NCBI RefSeq assembly: GCF_018070025.1
Contig: NZ_JAGPYQ010000002.1
Span: 1,984,001-2,048,000, forward strand
Length of the DNA: 64,000 bases
Reading direction: 5' to 3'
Source: Streptomyces liliiviolaceus
GTDB taxonomy: Bacteria; Actinomycetota; Actinomycetes; Streptomycetales; Streptomycetaceae
In this document: one piece after another, positions 15,908-25,511 of the stretch
Layout: every line of letters starts with the position of its first letter
Numbering within the stretch: the first letter of the stretch is position 1
Made by a program: the position numbers and the translations under genes
Notes under the pieces: generated by a model
Databases searched by the model: none
Seen by the model: only the letters and a program-made list of their open reading frames with translations
What the model was told of the DNA's origin: nothing

Positions 15908-17151
15908 CCGCGGCGCGGGTGCCGGTCTTCGACCGGGCGGAGTTCGGCGTCCGGCTGGGCGCGGAACTGCGCCGCGCCGGGGTGGCGGTGACACCGGAGC
16001 GGTCGGTGCGGTTCCTGGAGGCCTTGCGTCTGCTGCCGCCGGTGGACCGGGCGGCGCTGTACTGGGCGGCGCGGCTGGCCTTCGTGACGGGGCGCGAGCA
16101 GATCGGTCCGTTCGACCGGGTCTTCGAGAGGGTCTTCGGGGGCCTCCCGCGGTCGGTGTCGCTCTCCGTACGCAAGGACCGGGGGCGGCCTGGGGCGGGG
16201 GTCGAGCCGGATCCCGTGGGCGGGCGGGCCGCAGTGCCGCGCGGGGCCGGTCCGGACGCCGTCGCCGCGCCTCTGCCGAGCGGCGCCCTCCGGGCGGTGT
16301 CGGACCGCGGGGTCCTGAGACCGGGCCGGGACCGGCGGACCGAGGCGCTGCCCTCCGTGGGCAGCGCGGCCGAAGTCCTCGGGCACAAGGACTTCGCCGC
16401 TCTCGACGCCGGTGAGCTGGCCGAAGTGGAGCGGCTGCTCGCCCTGTTGGTGCTGCGGACGCCGTTGCGCCGCGGTCGCCGCCAGGAGACCGGCAGGCGG
16501 GGGCGCCGCGTCGATCTGCGCCGCACCCTGCGCGCCGGACAGCGCACTGGGGGCGAGGTGCTGTCCCTGACGCACAGCCGCGACCGGCTGCGGCGGCGAC
16601 GGCTGGTGCTGCTGTGCGACGTCTCCCGCTCGATGGAACCGTACACACGTGCCTACCTGCGGCTCTTTCCGCGCGCGGCGGCCGGGGGCGCGGCGGAGGC
16701 GTTCGTCTTCGCGACCCGGCTCACCCGGCTCACCCCGGTGCTGCGGCACACCGGTCCTTCCGGTGTGGACGCGGCGCTGCGCCGGGTGGGCGGCGCGGCC
16801 TCCGACTGGTCGGGCGGCACCCGGATCGGCCATGCGCTGGCCGAGTTCAACAACCGCTACGGCCGCCGGGGCATGGCGCGCGGGGCGGTGGTGGTGGTCT
16901 TCTCCGACGGGTGGGAGGGCGAGGATCCCGGTGCGGTCGGGCGCGAGATGTCCCGCCTCGCACGGCTCGCGCACCGGATCGTCTGGGTCAACCCGCGCAG
17001 GGCGGCGCCCGGTTACGCCCCGCGCACCGGCGGGATGGCCGCCGCCCTCCCCCACTGCGACGCGTTCGTGAGCGGGCACAGCCTCAGGGCACTCGCCGAG
17101 GTGGCCGAGGCGATCGCGGACGACGGGAACCGGCGGGCCCGCCGGCGGTGA
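15904..17151 (+). CDS. coxE: CoxE, von Willebrand factor A domain protein
   Basis: A 415-residue protein. The C-terminal ~190 residues are a vWA domain with the MIDAS motif DVSRS (D239, S241, S243), the downstream threonine region WSGGTRIG and the aspartate in VVFSDGWEG. The N-terminal half is helical (family DUF/VWA_CoxE) with a variable basic middle. CoxE partners the MoxR ATPase CoxD in assembling the CO dehydrogenase active site, like other MoxR-vWA pairs. It starts at GTG 15904 in a GTGA overlap. It is last in the operon and converges on the methyltransferase gene with only 45 nt between; I see no clean terminator there. Confidence 0.9.
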   Translation: MTAARVPVFDRAEFGVRLGAELRRAGVAVTPERSVRFLEALRLLPPVDRAALYWAARLAFVTGREQIGPFDRVFERVFGGLPRSVSLSVRKDRGRPGAGVEPDPVGGRAAVPRGAGPDAVAAPLPSGALRAVSDRGVLRPGRDRRTEALPSVGSAAEVLGHKDFAALDAGELAEVERLLALLVLRTPLRRGRRQETGRRGRRVDLRRTLRAGQRTGGEVLSLTHSRDRLRRRRLVLLCDVSRSMEPYTRAYLRLFPRAAAGGAAEAFVFATRLTRLTPVLRHTGPSGVDAALRRVGGAASDWSGGTRIGHALAEFNNRYGRRGMARGAVVVVFSDGWEGEDPGAVGREMSRLARLAHRIVWVNPRRAAPGYAPRTGGMAAALPHCDAFVSGHSLRALAEVAEAIADDGNRRARRR

Positions 17152-17196
17152 GCCGGGCCGTCGGCGTGCCGCCGGTCCGGCCGGGGCTTCCCCCGT

Positions 17197-18012
17197 TCAG
17201 GGTTTGCGTGCGACGCCGCCCAACGCGATCACGTCGCCGACGGAGCGGGCCTCCCCCAGGTCGGGGCGCCAGTCGTCGATGGGGACCACACCCGGGGCGA
17301 GCAGCTCCAACCCGTCGAAGAATCCGGCCAGTTGCCGCGGGCTGCGCAGGTGGTACGGTGCCGCGCCGCTCTGGTTGTAGAGCCGGGTGGCCTCGGCGTT
17401 GGCCTTGTTGGTGTCGACGCTGTCGTTGAACGCGAACCAGCTGCCGGAGGGGAGCGCCGCCATCAGCGTGCCGACGATGCGGCGTGCCTCGTCGTAGTCG
17501 GCGATGTGTCCGCTGACCTGCATCAGCGTCAACGCGACCGGCCGGGTGAGGTCCAGGGTCCTCGACGCCTCCCGCAGGACGGTCGCGGGGTCGTGCAGGT
17601 CGGCGTCGACGTAGTCCGTCGCCCCTTCGGGGCTGCTGGTCAGCAGGACCCGGGCATGGGTGAGGACCAGGGGGTCGTTGTCCACGTAGACGATGCGTGC
17701 CTCGGGGGCCACCCGCTGGGCGATCTCATGGGTGTTGTCGACCGTCGGCAGTCCGGTGCCGACGTCGAGGAACTGCCGGATCCCGGCCTCGCCTGCCAGA
17801 TGGCGCACGGCCCGGCCGAGGAAGGCCCGGGAGCCGCGGGCGAGGTCGGTGATACCGGCGAAGACCTCGCGGAACGCGTCTCCCGCCACGTGGTCGACGG
17901 GGTAGTTGTCCTTCCCGCCGAGCCAGTAGTTCCAGATCCGGGCCGAATGCGGCACCGTCGAGTCGATCTTCGCTAACGCCGCTTTGTCAGGAGCGGACGA
18001 GTCCTGGGTCAC
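17197..18012 (-). CDS. SAM-dependent methyltransferase, DUF574 family
   Basis: A 271-residue protein of the streptomycete SAM-dependent methyltransferase family (DUF574/Methyltransf_19). The opening HSARIWNYWLGGKDNYPVD and the SAM-binding loop FLDVGTGLPT are diagnostic, and YVDNDPLVL supplies the acidic residue that binds the ribose. Most genomes hold many copies and the substrates are unknown. I chose GTG 18012 because AAGGAGG lies 6 nt before it. An upstream in-frame GTG at 18033 would place that ribosome site inside the gene. The ArsR-like gene begins 43 nt upstream in the same direction, so both could share a transcript. Confidence 0.85.
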   Translation of the reverse strand: MTQDSSAPDKAALAKIDSTVPHSARIWNYWLGGKDNYPVDHVAGDAFREVFAGITDLARGSRAFLGRAVRHLAGEAGIRQFLDVGTGLPTVDNTHEIAQRVAPEARIVYVDNDPLVLTHARVLLTSSPEGATDYVDADLHDPATVLREASRTLDLTRPVALTLMQVSGHIADYDEARRIVGTLMAALPSGSWFAFNDSVDTNKANAEATRLYNQSGAAPYHLRSPRQLAGFFDGLELLAPGVVPIDDWRPDLGEARSVGDVIALGGVARKP

Positions 18013-18055
18013 CGGCAACCTCCTTGAGGACACACACCGTTGGTCGTGGAGTATG

Positions 18056-19075
18056 TCAGTGCTCCGGGCCCGGCGGACCCGTCCCGTACGGCAGGTCGTC
18101 GACCGGCAGGTGTCCCTCGATCAGTGCGAGACCCAGCGGAGTCAGGGTGTGCCGTGCGGTGTCGGCGCTCCGGTGGGTGGCGATCAGACCGGTGCTCCGC
18201 AGGACGGCGGTGTGTTCGCCCGCCGACACGGGTGACATGCCGAGCCGCCGCGCGATGTCTTCCTCCGTCGTTCCACCGGACAGGGCGATCTCCTCCAGCA
18301 CGGACGCCCGGTCCTGTCCCAGCAGCCGGGCCAGCGCCGAGCGGCCCGGCCGTTCGGGTCCGGTGAGCAGGTGCAGGCCGCGGTTGGCCGGATAGACGAG
18401 GACCGGTGTCAGCTCCTCGTCGAGCAGGGTGATGGGCCTTCGCCAGCAGAAGTACGAGGGAACCAACCGCAGTCCCCTGCCCCGGAGACGCAACTGCTGG
18501 TCGAGGGGGTAGTCCACCGTCAGCACCGGGGCCTCCCAGCGGGCCGACGGTCCGAGGCCGCCGAGCAGCCCCTCGGCTCCGCCGTCCAGGAAGTCGCGGG
18601 CGCGCAGGGTCCGTTCGGCCTCGGTCACCGCGCGGATGCGGTTCCAGCGACGGGCGAGCACACGGTCGTGGTAGCGGTTGAGGGCGCTGCCGAGCTTGCC
18701 CATCGTCTCGGCGTCGCCCTCCGCCATCAGCCGCGTCCAGGAGGGTGTCCGGCGCCGGACGGCGAACTGCGCGAGGTCGGCACGCAGCTGCCTGCGGCCG
18801 GTGCTGAGCACGGCGTCCACGGCGGAGCGCACGTCGGGGGCACCGGAGGGGGTGAGGAAGTCGGGCGAGTAGCCGCGGGGCGGCGCCAGCGCGAGCAGCA
18901 TGCGCGTCGAGGAGTCGACGCGGGTCAGCGTCTCGGACCTCCAGGGGCCGAAGACCACGTGATCGGCCGGGCCGCCCAGAGCATGCAGGCTCAGCAGGAT
19001 CTCCCAGGCCGGATCCGGCTCCTGGGCGATGCGGATCCGGCTCAGATCCGCCGTGGAGAAATGTATGTGGAGCAC
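18056..19075 (-). CDS. ArsR-like winged-helix transcriptional regulator
   Basis: A protein of about 339 residues whose last ~90 residues form an ArsR-type winged helix (SVLEEIALSGGTTEEDIARRLGMSPVSAGEHTAVLRSTGL...). The long N-terminal part, with an opening VLHIHFSTADLSRIRI, matches a streptomycete regulator family of unknown ligand. GTG 19075 is favoured because it begins the conserved opening and follows a GGGGGGA ribosome site. The open frame extends to 19171. The gene is divergent from a secreted hydrolase across about 200 bp and may control it. No metal-binding cysteine pair of classic ArsR is visible. Confidence 0.8.
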   Translation of the reverse strand: MLHIHFSTADLSRIRIAQEPDPAWEILLSLHALGGPADHVVFGPWRSETLTRVDSSTRMLLALAPPRGYSPDFLTPSGAPDVRSAVDAVLSTGRRQLRADLAQFAVRRRTPSWTRLMAEGDAETMGKLGSALNRYHDRVLARRWNRIRAVTEAERTLRARDFLDGGAEGLLGGLGPSARWEAPVLTVDYPLDQQLRLRGRGLRLVPSYFCWRRPITLLDEELTPVLVYPANRGLHLLTGPERPGRSALARLLGQDRASVLEEIALSGGTTEEDIARRLGMSPVSAGEHTAVLRSTGLIATHRSADTARHTLTPLGLALIEGHLPVDDLPYGTGPPGPEH

Positions 19076-19277
19076 GGATGATCCCCCCGAGTCACAGACC
19101 TCCTGCCGCAGGAGCAGGATCTCACGGCTCCTGCGCCGGCCCGGGGTTCCGGTCGTGCACGGTCCGATCACGAACTCAATGAACGCAAATGATCAAGCCA
19201 TGGGTTTTCGCCGCGCCCCTCCTTAGCATCGGCCCCGTCGCGCAACGGTGCGCCGACCAGGAGAGGGAGAGCACGTC

Positions 19278-20753
19278 ATGGACAGGACGAGGCCGAGTAC
19301 GTCGGAGATCCAGGGCGGGTCCGGTTTCCTCCGGCGCCGCCGGGCGGCGGTGGCCGCCGGCATCGCGGGAATCCTCCTCGGCACGCTCTCCGGGCCTGCC
19401 TCCGCGACGACGACCACGGACGCGAGCGCACCGGCGGTCGTGGAGTGCCCGGCGAACCTCGCGGGGAAGGCCACCTGCTACACCGGCCGGGACGCCGACG
19501 GCGCCTACTACGCGATGGCCGTCCCGAAGAACTGGAACAGGTCCCTCGTCGTGCACGCGCACGGCGGCCCCGACCTCGGCGCGGAGTCCGACCCGGAGCG
19601 CAGCACGGGTGACCTGGAGCGCTGGTCGGTGATGGTGGACGAGGGCTACGCGTGGGCGGGCTCCTCGTACCGTCGCGGTGGGTACGGAACCCGGATGGCG
19701 GCAGCCGACACGGAGAAGGTGCGCCGGCTGTTCGTCGAGGAGTTCGGCACACCGAAGCGGACGTACGTGCACGGTCAGTCGTGGGGCGGCGACGTCGCCG
19801 CGAAGGTCGTGGAGACGTACGGCGCGGGCAAGCGCGGCCCCTACGACGGGGCGCTGCTGACCAACGGTGTCCTCGGCGGTGGGTCGCGCGGCTACGACTA
19901 CCGCGTGGATCTGCGCGTGGTCTACCAGTACTACTGCCAGAACCATCCTCGTCCCACCGAGGTCCAGTACCCGCTGTGGGAGGGGCTGCGGGAGGGCTCG
20001 ACGATGACGTCCGCCGGGCTCGGCGCCCGGTTGCAGGAGTGCACGGGCTTCGAGTCCGCGCCGCAGGACCGGACCGCCGTGCAGCAGCGCAACCTGGACG
20101 ACATCCTCGGCGTCACGGGAGTGCCCGAGCGCACGCTGGAGTCGCATCTGCGGTTCGCCACCTTCACCTTCCGCGACATCGTGCACAACCGGCTCGGCGG
20201 CCGCAATCCGTTCAGCAACCAGGGCGTGCGCTACTCCGGGTCCCATGACGACAAGGCGCTCAACGCGGGCGTCGAGCGCTTCTCCGCCGACCCCACCGCC
20301 GTACGCGACCTGTCGTACGACAGTGATCTGACGGGCAAGGTCGACATCCCGGTGCTCACGCTCCACGCCATCGACGACCCGACGGCGTTCGTCGAGCACG
20401 AGTCGGCGTACCGGGACAGCCTGCGGGGCGCGGGCCGGGACCGGCACCTCGTGCAGACCTTCTCCCGGGAGAGCGAGCACAGCGGGCTGAGCGACTCCGA
20501 GTACGCCAACTCGATCGCCGCGCTGGACTCCTGGGTGCGCACCGGCAGGAAGCCGACGCCGAAGTCGGTCGCCGCGTCCTGCCCCGCCTTCGACGCCGTC
20601 CACGGCACCGGCTGCTTCTACGACCCGGGTTTCCGGCCCGGTTCGTACGCCTCGAAGGTCGACGCCCGGCCGGGCGGACTGCGTTGGCCGGCCATGACGT
20701 CCGGCCAGGAGAAGGCCTGGAGCCGGATCGACGGCGTGGGCATCGCTCCCTGA
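19278..20753 (+). CDS. Secreted alpha/beta-hydrolase
   Basis: A 491-residue exported enzyme. The signal region has four arginines (19-22) followed by a hydrophobic stretch ending ASA at about 41-43; the RRRR block is Tat-like but lacks the full motif. The fold is alpha/beta-hydrolase: HAHGGPDLG forms the oxyanion region and GQSWGG holds the nucleophile S168. Candidate acid and base residues lie in AIDDPTAF and SEHSGL. The C-terminal ~70 residues may be an extra module. The large insertion between strands suggests a tannase/feruloyl-esterase-like lid, but the substrate cannot be told. ATG 19278 is preceded by GGAGAGGGAGAG. The region upstream, 19200-19230, is less GC-rich and contains a TAGCAT -10 candidate at 19224. 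Confidence 0.78.
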   Translation: MDRTRPSTSEIQGGSGFLRRRRAAVAAGIAGILLGTLSGPASATTTTDASAPAVVECPANLAGKATCYTGRDADGAYYAMAVPKNWNRSLVVHAHGGPDLGAESDPERSTGDLERWSVMVDEGYAWAGSSYRRGGYGTRMAAADTEKVRRLFVEEFGTPKRTYVHGQSWGGDVAAKVVETYGAGKRGPYDGALLTNGVLGGGSRGYDYRVDLRVVYQYYCQNHPRPTEVQYPLWEGLREGSTMTSAGLGARLQECTGFESAPQDRTAVQQRNLDDILGVTGVPERTLESHLRFATFTFRDIVHNRLGGRNPFSNQGVRYSGSHDDKALNAGVERFSADPTAVRDLSYDSDLTGKVDIPVLTLHAIDDPTAFVEHESAYRDSLRGAGRDRHLVQTFSRESEHSGLSDSEYANSIAALDSWVRTGRKPTPKSVAASCPAFDAVHGTGCFYDPGFRPGSYASKVDARPGGLRWPAMTSGQEKAWSRIDGVGIAP

Positions 20754-20812
20754 GCGACCTCTCCACCCCGTACGCCCTGTAGGCGCTGTGCGTCCGCCCG
20801 CGCGGCCCCCGG

Positions 20813-23068
20813 TCAGCCGTGATCGCCCTCCGGATCCACATGGGGCATGATCCGGTCGAGCCAGCCGGGGGTCCACCAGGCGTGACGGCCCAGCAGGGTC
20901 ATGACGGCGGGGACGAGGAGCAGGCGCACGACGGTCGCGTCGATCAGGACGCTCACCGCAAGGCCGAGTCCGAGCATCTTGACGACGATGTTGTCGCTGA
21001 CGATGAACGCGGCGAAGACGCTCACCATGATCAGGGCGGCGCAGGTGATGACACGGGCGGTGATCTCCAGGGCGTGGGCGACGCTCGCCCTCGCGTCGCC
21101 GGTGCGCAGCCAGGCCTCGTGCACCCGGGACAGCAGGAAGATCTCGTAGTCCATGCTGAGGCCGAAGATGATGGCGAACATCATCATCGGTACGTAGCTC
21201 TCGATGGGGACCTTCCCGTCCACGCCGAGCGCCGGGCCGCCCCAGCCCCATTGGAAGACGGCGACGACCACACCGTACGAGGCGGCGATCGACAGGACGT
21301 TGAGGACCGCCGCCTTGAGTGCGACCAGCACGCCGCGGAAGACCATCAGGATGATCAGGAAGGCCAGGGCGACGACCACCGCGATGATCAGCGGGAGGCG
21401 TTCCGCGACGATGTCCCGGAAGTCGACCTGGGCCGCGGTGGTACCGGTGACATAGCCCTTGGCATCGGTTCCGGCGACGGCCGCGGGCAGGGTCTCGTCG
21501 ACCAGGCGGTTGGTCAGGTCGGTGGTGTCGGCGCTCTGCGGGGCCTGTTTCGAGTAGACGGTGGCGATCAGCACGTCCGTGTCCTGGGTGGACGTGAGCG
21601 GGGTGGTCGTGGCGGCGCCCGGCACATCGGTGAGTGACTTCTGCACCTGCGTCTTGAGCGAGGACCGCTGGTCGGAGGGCACACCCGTCTGGTCGACGAC
21701 GACGGTCAGCGGGCCGTTGGAGCCGGGCCCGAAAGCCTGCGCCATGATGTCGTAGGCCCGCCGGTCCGTGAACGACCTCGGGTCCGCGCCGTCCCCGATG
21801 TGACCCAGCTGGATCGAGAGCAGCGGAACGGCGAGGACGAGCACGGTGACGGTGCCGCCCGCCAGGAACCACCAGGGCCGCCGCTGTACGCGCCGGGCGT
21901 AGCGGTGCCAGGTGCCGTGGGCGGGGGCTCCCGGCTCGGCGTCCGTCTCGGCGACGGGGCGGCGTACCCGGTAGCGGTCGACGCGGTGGCCGATGAGGCC
22001 CAGGAGGGCGGGGACGAGGGTCAGCGCGCCGGCGACGGCGGAGACGACCGTCACGGCGGCGGCGACGCCCAGTTTCCCGATGAATCCGGCGCCGGAGACC
22101 GACAGTCCGGCCAGGGCCACGATGACCGTGCAGCCGGAGACGAGTACCGCCCGGCCGCTCGTGGCGGTGGCCCGTCCCGCCGCCCGCACCGGATCGTCGC
22201 CGTCCATGAGGTTCTGCCGGTGCCGGGTGATGAGGAAGAGCGCGTAGTCGATGCCGACGCCGAGCCCGATCATCGTGGCCAGCGTCGGTGACACCGTGGC
22301 GAAGGTGAAGGCCGCGGCGAGCAGTCCCAGGCAGGCCAGCCCTCCCAGGACGCTGACCAGGGCCGTCAGCAGCGGGAGGCCCGCCGCAAGGACGCTGCCG
22401 AAGCCGACGAGCAGGACCACGATCGCCACGCCGAATCCGATCAGCTCGCTGACCCGGTCGTCGGGGGCGGGTCGGGCGAGTTCGCCGAGCGGTCCGCCGT
22501 ACTCGACGTCGACGCCCGCTCCTCGCAGGGGCTCGACCGAGGTGTCCACCCCGTCGAGGTACGAGTCGCCGAGCGTGGACGGCTGTACGTCGAAGCGGAC
22601 GGTGATGTATCCGGTCTTTCCGTCACCGGAGAGCGGGCCCACGTTCTGCTGCGAGGAGTTCTGTTGCGAGGAACTCTGCTGCGAGGAGCTCTGGGCCGCC
22701 GTCAGCGGGTTCTGCACGGCCAGGACGTGCGGCAGTTTCTGCAGGTCGGTGACCGTCTGGCCCAGCTGCGCACTCACCGAGGCCAGCGGTTGCTTCGCGT
22801 CGCGCAGCACGATCTGGCTGCTGTAGCCGCCCGCCGCCGGGTCGTGCCGTCTCAGGACGTCCTGGCCCTGCTGCGACTGGACCCCGGAGAGGGAGAAGTC
22901 GTCCGAGTACTCCCCACCGAACGACCGGTTCAGGACCTGTACGGCCGCGAGGGCGACGAGCCAGGCCACGATGACGATCACGAAATGCCGGGCACACCAT
23001 TCCCCCAGCCGGCGCAGTCTCCCCGCTGCCCCCGACCCCCCTCCTGAGCTGGACTCCGTCGCTGACAT
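20813..23068 (-). CDS. MMPL family RND-type membrane transporter
   Basis: A 751-residue transporter of the MMPL branch of the RND superfamily, the usual size for actinomycetes. The layout is one N-terminal helix (27-45), a large external domain to ~215, five clustered helices (~215-370), one further helix near ~400, a second external domain and five more helices. The conserved [21 protein letters not shown] stretch (here [17 protein letters not shown]) and its counterpart [16 protein letters not shown] carry the Asp-Tyr pairs that drive proton coupling. Substrates are normally lipids or hydrophobic small molecules. The first external domain contains an unusual Ser/Gln run (126-142). ATG 23068 is preceded by GGGAG at 5 nt. 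A terminator separates it from the aminotransferase gene upstream. Confidence 0.9.
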   Translation of the reverse strand: MSATESSSGGGSGAAGRLRRLGEWCARHFVIVIVAWLVALAAVQVLNRSFGGEYSDDFSLSGVQSQQGQDVLRRHDPAAGGYSSQIVLRDAKQPLASVSAQLGQTVTDLQKLPHVLAVQNPLTAAQSSSQQSSSQQNSSQQNVGPLSGDGKTGYITVRFDVQPSTLGDSYLDGVDTSVEPLRGAGVDVEYGGPLGELARPAPDDRVSELIGFGVAIVVLLVGFGSVLAAGLPLLTALVSVLGGLACLGLLAAAFTFATVSPTLATMIGLGVGIDYALFLITRHRQNLMDGDDPVRAAGRATATSGRAVLVSGCTVIVALAGLSVSGAGFIGKLGVAAAVTVVSAVAGALTLVPALLGLIGHRVDRYRVRRPVAETDAEPGAPAHGTWHRYARRVQRRPWWFLAGGTVTVLVLAVPLLSIQLGHIGDGADPRSFTDRRAYDIMAQAFGPGSNGPLTVVVDQTGVPSDQRSSLKTQVQKSLTDVPGAATTTPLTSTQDTDVLIATVYSKQAPQSADTTDLTNRLVDETLPAAVAGTDAKGYVTGTTAAQVDFRDIVAERLPLIIAVVVALAFLIILMVFRGVLVALKAAVLNVLSIAASYGVVVAVFQWGWGGPALGVDGKVPIESYVPMMMFAIIFGLSMDYEIFLLSRVHEAWLRTGDARASVAHALEITARVITCAALIMVSVFAAFIVSDNIVVKMLGLGLAVSVLIDATVVRLLLVPAVMTLLGRHAWWTPGWLDRIMPHVDPEGDHG
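22644..22688 (-). repeat. Three tandem 15-bp repeats inside the MMPL gene
   Basis: Three near-identical 15-mers (type ttctgctgcgaggag on the plus strand) encode the Ser/Gln-rich loop SSSQQ repeated on the minus strand. The unit keeps the frame, so copy number could vary between strains without loss of function. Confidence 0.8.
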
Positions 23069-23161
23069 ACGCACTCCCACGACGTCATGGGTCGGACTCG
23101 TCCATTGAACAACGTCTCGATCACGTCGTCCTGCGGAAGCCCTCGCGTGGAACGCGGCGCT

Positions 23162-23196
23162 GCGCGCCGGGCCGGACCCGACCGGTCCGGCGCGCG
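23162..23196 (-). terminator. Terminator-like hairpin between the aminotransferase and MMPL genes
   Basis: CCGGACC-cgacc-GGTCCGG (23172-23178 / 23184-23190) is extended by GCGCGC flanks after a small bulge. It lies 34 nt beyond the aminotransferase stop. Confidence 0.55.
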
Positions 23197-23229
23197 TCTC
23201 TTCGGCGGGTTGTCCGGGCAGCCGGCCCG

Positions 23230-24027
23230 TCAGCCGACCGGCAGCGGTTCCAACCGGCCGTCCAGCCATTCCCGCCATGGCTTCGCGCGGGGAGCCGGCC
23301 CCGCTTCCATGGGCCGTCCCTCCCAGCCGGCCACCGGACGGATTCCGTGCAGGGCGTTCACCAGCCACACCTCCCGGCCTGCCAGCTGGTCCAGGGTTCG
23401 TTCGCGGTGGGCCAGCTGGACCCCGCCGCGCAGGGCGTGCTCCTGGATGAGGCCCGTGGTGATGCCGGCCAGGATCGGCAGCTGCGGCGGGGGCAGGCAC
23501 AGGACGTCGTCCTCCCACCACAGGACGCTGGAGGTGGCCGCCTCCAGTACGAGGCCGGACGGCGCGATCAGCACCGCCTCCTGCGCGCCCTGTCCGGCCG
23601 CCCGCTGCCGGACCCGGGCCAGGACGTCCAGGTCCGGCCCCTTGCGTCGGGGCACGGTACGCGGATCGGGCTGGCCGGCCGCCCACACCCGCACATCCGG
23701 GGCGAGCGGCGGGGCGTGCCGCAGGAGCAGTCTCAGCTGGAGAGAGCCGGCCACCAGCTCGACGCGCGGGAACCAGGATCCCGTGCGGGGCAGCGCCGCC
23801 GTCATGTCCCGCCAGAACTCGGTCAGTTGTTGGAGAGATGGCCCTCCGCAGTCGCCGCAGGCCCGCAGGAACCGCTCGCGGTGCCGGTCGAGGCCGCGCA
23901 CCTGCCCGTCCCTGAGCAGCCAGGAGTCCGCGACCAGCAGTTGTGTGTCGGCCGCGAGACCCGCGATCAGCCCGTGGCCGGGCACCCACGCCAACAGTCC
24001 TTCTGCGGTTGCCGGTTGTGTCATCAA
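23230..24027 (-). CDS. Class IV aminotransferase (PabC/IlvE fold)
   Basis: A 265-residue PLP enzyme of fold type IV. The Schiff-base lysine is probably in RRKGPDLD, and the strand [23 protein letters not shown] corresponds to the conserved EAVLLN..G.VTE.S.SNIF block, followed by [11 protein letters not shown] in the place of GIL.GITR..V. Members include aminodeoxychorismate lyase, branched-chain aminotransferase and D-amino-acid aminotransferase. Several residues that define those types are replaced, so I cannot choose between them. ATG 24027 or 24024 both fit; a GGAGAG site is 8-11 nt upstream. Confidence 0.8.
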   Translation of the reverse strand: MMTQPATAEGLLAWVPGHGLIAGLAADTQLLVADSWLLRDGQVRGLDRHRERFLRACGDCGGPSLQQLTEFWRDMTAALPRTGSWFPRVELVAGSLQLRLLLRHAPPLAPDVRVWAAGQPDPRTVPRRKGPDLDVLARVRQRAAGQGAQEAVLIAPSGLVLEAATSSVLWWEDDVLCLPPPQLPILAGITTGLIQEHALRGGVQLAHRERTLDQLAGREVWLVNALHGIRPVAGWEGRPMEAGPAPRAKPWREWLDGRLEPLPVG

Positions 24028-24235
24028 AGAATCTCTCCTCTCAGTACAACCGTCAGTACGTCCGCCGACGCGTCCGGATTCATCTCCGGCGTGTCCGCAT
24101 GATCAATACTTCCGGCCGGCACGCACCGATGAGCCGTGTCCGGGGCCGTGAGGAGCCTGCTCCAGCCAGGCCCCGCACCGGCCACCCGCCATCTCCACCG
24201 GCGCCAGCCGTCAGCCACCGGCCACCGAGCACGGG

Positions 24236-25315
24236 TCACCGCGGTCGCGGCGCCCCCGCGCTGTCCCGCACCACGAGCCGGGTCGGGACCAGCGTCGTGC
24301 CGTGCTCGGGGGTGTCCTGGCCCATCTGCCGCAGCACACCCTCGACGCAGCGTCGCCCCACCTCGGCGAAGTCCTGGTGGACGGTGGTCAGGGGCGGGAG
24401 GAAGGAACCCGCCTCGGGGATGTCGTCGAAGCCGATCACACTGACGTCGTCGGGCACGTACCGCCCGCGTTCGTGCAGTGCCCGCAGCAGGCCCAGCGCC
24501 ATCTGGTCGTTGGCGGCGAACACGGCGGTGCAGTCCGGCTGTTCGGCCAGTTCGAGACCGGCCCGGTAGCCGGACTCGGCCGACCAGTCGCCCCGTACCA
24601 GCGGGGGTGTGGCGCGGCCCGCCCCGGTGAGCTCGGCGCGCCAGGCGTCGGCCCGGCGCTGGGCGGCGAAGGACTCCTCGGGGCCCGCCAGGTGCCAGAC
24701 CGTCTCGTGGCCGAGGCCCAGCAGATACCGCACGGCGTCACGGCTGCCGCCCGCCTGGTCGGTGTCGACCACGGTGTACCGGTCACCGGCGTCCGAGTCG
24801 GCCACCACGACCTTGATGTGGGGCGGCAGGGAGAGGGTCACCGCGTCGAGGAGGTGCACCTCCAGGATGACGATGACGGCGTCGACGGCCAGCTCCCCCA
24901 GTCGGGAGAACGCGCCGCGCACCTCGTCCTGGGTGGGCACGGCGACGGGCAGCAGCGTCACGGCGTAGCCCTCGTGCGCGGCGGAGGTCGCGATCGCCTC
25001 CAGGGTGCGGACGTTACCGGTGGTCGACAGACCGAAGGTGATCACGCCTATGGTGCGGAACTCGCCACGCTTGAGCGCACGGGCGGCGCTGTTGGGCCGG
25101 TAGCCCAGCTCGCGCATGGCCTCCAGCACCTGCTGGCGCGTCTCCTCGTTCACACCCGCGTAACCGTTGGAGACCCGCGAGACGGTCTGCGAGGAGACGC
25201 CGGCCAGCCGGGCCACGTCCGCCATCGAGGCGCTCGCCGTCCGGCGGGAAGCCCGTTTCCTGGTGCGCGCCGCGGCCTGCGGTCTGCTCGCCGAGGCGCT
25301 GTCCGCTGTGTCCAC
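24236..25315 (-). CDS. LacI family repressor of the galactan/galactoside operon
   Basis: A 359-residue LacI-type regulator. The DNA-binding head at ~30-85 reads MADVARLAGVSSQTVSRVSNG with the hinge helix NSAARALKRGEF. The rest is a periplasmic-binding-like core with the usual dimer signatures (GVITFG, VIGFDDIPEAGSFLPPLTTVHQ). It is divergent from the permease operon and very probably controls it, because two LacI-type operators lie in the 196-bp intergenic region. By analogy the inducer is a galactose-containing sugar. GTG 25315 is the start that keeps the basic N-terminal arm; an internal ATG at 25225 would begin at the head itself. Confidence 0.9.
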   Translation of the reverse strand: MDTADSASASRPQAAARTRKRASRRTASASMADVARLAGVSSQTVSRVSNGYAGVNEETRQQVLEAMRELGYRPNSAARALKRGEFRTIGVITFGLSTTGNVRTLEAIATSAAHEGYAVTLLPVAVPTQDEVRGAFSRLGELAVDAVIVILEVHLLDAVTLSLPPHIKVVVADSDAGDRYTVVDTDQAGGSRDAVRYLLGLGHETVWHLAGPEESFAAQRRADAWRAELTGAGRATPPLVRGDWSAESGYRAGLELAEQPDCTAVFAANDQMALGLLRALHERGRYVPDDVSVIGFDDIPEAGSFLPPLTTVHQDFAEVGRRCVEGVLRQMGQDTPEHGTTLVPTRLVVRDSAGAPRPR

Positions 25316-25359
25316 CCGTCCCCCTCGTCGTTCCGAACCGTAGTTTCCTCAAATGACCC

Positions 25360-25389
25360 TTGACCACCGTCAACGGGGCAGTGTAGACA
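25360..25389 (+). promoter_or_regulatory. Promoter of the galactoside ABC/GH operon
   Basis: TTGACC (25360-25365), an 18-nt spacer and TAGACA (25384-25389) form a good vegetative-type promoter. Transcription would start near 25396, just upstream of operator 1. Confidence 0.6.
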
Positions 25390-25401
25390 TGCCGCCATCA
25401 G

Positions 25402-25417
25402 ATGTTTACGTAAACAT
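25402..25417. promoter_or_regulatory. LacI operator 1
   Basis: ATGTTTACGTAAACAT is a perfect 16-bp palindrome with the central CG typical of LacI-family operators. It begins about 6 bp after the predicted transcription start, so bound repressor would block RNA polymerase. Confidence 0.8.
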
Positions 25418-25445
25418 AACAGGCCACGGGCCTTCGAGGGTCTTC

Positions 25446-25461
25446 GTGTTTACGCAAACAT
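25446..25461. promoter_or_regulatory. LacI operator 2
   Basis: GTGTTTACGCAAACAT differs from operator 1 at two positions. The centres are 44 bp apart, about four helical turns, which would allow cooperative or looped binding. Confidence 0.75.
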
Positions 25462-25511
25462 CATCGGCGCAGGACGCCGGGTTTTCGCGAGAGGGACGAG
25501 CGAGGAACGAC

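Noticed and set aside
17152..17196. Terminator between coxE and the methyltransferase
   Set aside because: The GC-rich sequence can form only imperfect short stems; nothing as clear as the other terminators here.
18013..18033. Start of the DUF574 methyltransferase at GTG 18033
   Set aside because: That start would put the AAGGAGG ribosome site inside the gene; GTG 18012 has it at the correct distance.
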